From: Butyrivibrio sp. YAB3001
Lineage (GTDB): Bacteria > Bacillota > Clostridia > Lachnospirales > Lachnospiraceae
DNA length: 64,000 bases
Direction: 5' to 3'
NCBI RefSeq assembly: GCF_900112195.1
Contig: NZ_FOKR01000005.1
Location: 180,091 to 244,090, forward strand
Below, piece after piece: positions 63,033 to 64,000 of this stretch (position 1 is the first letter of the stretch; each line of letters begins with the position of its first letter). The notes under the pieces were generated by a model that did not search any database, had not been told where the DNA came from, and saw nothing but the letters and a program-made list of their open reading frames with translations. Made by a program: the position numbers and the translations under genes.

Positions 63033-63202
63033 TAAAAAAATAGCCTCATCAAACATAGCGTCTGATGAGGCTTAATAAACATATCTATTATGGAGTTATA
63101 GAATTAGACCACAATCCTCCATATTTCCTCATCATTAACAACAAAAACAGACCCCTGAGCATTCACGGGTCTCGCGTTCGCGGCTATGGAATTAATGATG
63201 AG
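63033..63202 (-). promoter_or_regulatory. Structured attenuator leader of the short alaS
   Basis: 5' to 3' on the minus strand: a closing stem CTCATCATTAA (63192-63202) with TTAATGATGAG (63128-63138) that encloses CGCG-AA-CGCG and AGACCC/GGGTCT hairpins, a TATGGAG/CTCCATA stem (63089-63123), and a terminator AGCCTCATCA/TGATGAGGCT (63042-63072) with T7. TGATGAGG of the first stem can also pair with CCTCATCA of the terminator, so the two states exclude each other. The T-box sequence AGGGTGG is not present. Confidence 0.65.
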
Positions 63203-63419
63203 TCCATTGTGTATCATATTTGTTCTGCTTTCTGATAAATGTTATTTCAGAGTATAGTTGTCTTTCAATTCCATGTCAATAACAAATTTGGTTTATTCAA
63301 ATATAATCGAAGAAAGGCCTTTTTGATTTATCATATAAATTGCTTGTTTTTCTCAAAAAAACGAATATTTATTCAAGTCATAAAACTCTCTTTTGTCTAG
63401 CAAATACTATCTAAAATTA
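63203..63419. other. AT-rich intergenic stretch
   Basis: Between the alaS leader and the kinase fragment I see no gene or clear structure. It should contain the alaS promoter, but no unambiguous -35/-10 pair stands out. Confidence 0.4.
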
Positions 63420-63650
63420 TTATTTTTCTCTTGTATATGGAAATACCATTCCACAATCATTGCATTTAAAGTACTCGGTAAAATTCCCCTTAACAATAAA
63501 AAGCTCATTATCAACTGAAATATTCATTTCACCATTTTGTGTCTTCACAAGATTCTGAACGCTCCTTAAGCCAATTCCATCATTTATTGCACTTTTCTTC
63601 CCCATAATTCTTCCGTTATCAATCCTTATATTTCCTTCTAATGGATCTTT
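63420..63650 (-). pseudogene. Sensor histidine kinase C-terminal fragment (GHKL)
   Basis: The frame reads GNIRIDNGRIMGKKS then NDGIGLRSVQNLVKTQNGEM, the last ATP-lid block of an AgrC-like kinase, and ends with KCNDCGMVFPYTREK. The frame runs back past the only ATG to a TGA near 63655. All upstream kinase parts are missing. Confidence 0.65.
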
Positions 63651-63659
63651 ATCTCACGT

Positions 63660-64000
63660 TTAAAAAGGGTCTTTCGCATAACAAATATTTGTAATTATAT
63701 GTCCAATCATACATCCTACTACATGCAGTATTATATCATCTATATCTGCGCTTCCAGTACATAGAAAATATTGAGCAAGTTCAATAACTACCGAAAAAAG
63801 CATCCCTGCTGCTATGACAAATACAAATTTTTTACAATTAGTCACTAAAGGTAATCCTATTCCAAACGGCAAAAAACAAACAATATTACCAACCAGATTC
63901 TCTAATGCCCATAAATCTGTTATATGTTCAAACTGATCAATTATCGTGCGTAGAGGCACAATATTATAATTATAAGCTCCTACTTCTCTGCTCCACTTTA
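63660..64000 (-). CDS. VanZ-like membrane protein, 5' end outside the window
   Basis: The frame is open to the window edge. It reads YNIVPLRTI, then NLVGNIVCFLPFGIGLPLV, FSVVIELAQYF and SADIDDIILHVVGCMIGHII, the VanZ-family pattern with the E-x-x-Q and D-x-x-D/N motifs and three visible helices. VanZ-like proteins confer low-level lipoglycopeptide tolerance or have unknown envelope roles. Confidence 0.85.
   Translation of the reverse strand, partial: KWSREVGAYNYNIVPLRTIIDQFEHITDLWALENLVGNIVCFLPFGIGLPLVTNCKKFVFVIAAGMLFSVVIELAQYFLCTGSADIDDIILHVVGCMIGHIITNICYAKDPF

Noticed and set aside
63033..63202. T-box riboswitch upstream of alaS
   Set aside because: The conserved T-box bulge (AGGGTGGNACCGCG) is not present, although the leader ends in a terminator as T-boxes do.

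Overview
The window reads as a chromosome segment of a low-GC Gram-positive anaerobe of the Lachnospiraceae (Butyrivibrio/Pseudobutyrivibrio/Roseburia-like). This rests on moderate AT-richness, strong AGGAGG ribosome-binding sites with many GTG/TTG starts, xylan-type GH43, AgrC/LytTR signalling and typical Firmicutes mobilisable elements. The genus is an inference.

Layout. (1) 1-1.8 kb: a leftward run of a partial phosphotransferase and two NUDIX hydrolases. (2) 1.9-16.6 kb: a tRNA-Gly(GCC) integration hot spot. A decayed integrase end (1905-2385) and an att copy (2390-2412) mark an older element. The 14.2-kb element between 2390 and the intact tRNA carries integrase, SF3 helicase/primase, CHC2 primase, a Mob/Pre relaxase, a STAND NTPase with TPRs, two ABC exporter halves behind an attenuator, an AbiF-like HEPN protein followed by a small RNA, a GNAT and a phospholipase-C-like protein. 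(3) 16.8-18.7 kb: a sugar-1-phosphate nucleotidyltransferase and a galacturonokinase-like GHMP kinase. (4) 18.8-21.0 kb: a 21-codon peptide gene, an AgrC-like kinase and a LytTR regulator. (5) 21.2-45.4 kb: a tightly packed leftward cluster of 24 genes. (6) 45.7-54.4 kb: GH43 fused to a NUDIX remnant, an M13 peptidase, an ABC exporter with the same attenuator type as the first, a decayed RecG-C-like gene and an AAA/PD-(D/E)XK protein. (7) 54.7-60 kb: a tRNA-Pro-like 3' fragment, then a mobilisable element with an HTH protein, a ParM/ParR-like pair, centromere-like repeats, an oriT-like hairpin, MobC and relaxase. (8) 60-64 kb: NUDIX, a short alanyl-tRNA synthetase behind a structured leader, a kinase fragment and VanZ.

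The main candidate for a new system is region 4-5. The cluster has a ketosynthase, a chain-length-factor-like partner without the active cysteine, ACP, two SDR reductases, two hotdog dehydratases, thioesterase, malonyl-CoA:ACP transacylase, an AccD-AccA fusion and a PPTase, but no enoyl reductase. That fits a highly reducing type II PKS/FAS making a polyene acyl chain. Two to three BtrH-like cysteine acyltransferases and two class-III PLP enzymes suggest the chain is transferred to an amine. Three CrtI-type flavoenzymes plus one degenerate relative, a metallo-beta-lactamase-fold hydrolase and a MacB-type exporter complete it. I find the same promoter module twice: two 9-bp ACCGATWAT-type direct repeats with a 21-bp period, 10 bp, a -35 box, 17 bp and a -10 box. 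It lies in front of this cluster (45493-45561) and in front of the 21-codon peptide gene (18954-19022). This suggests a peptide/AgrC-like/LytTR circuit switching on the pathway. The chemistry and the signal are inferred; the gene content and repeats are seen directly.
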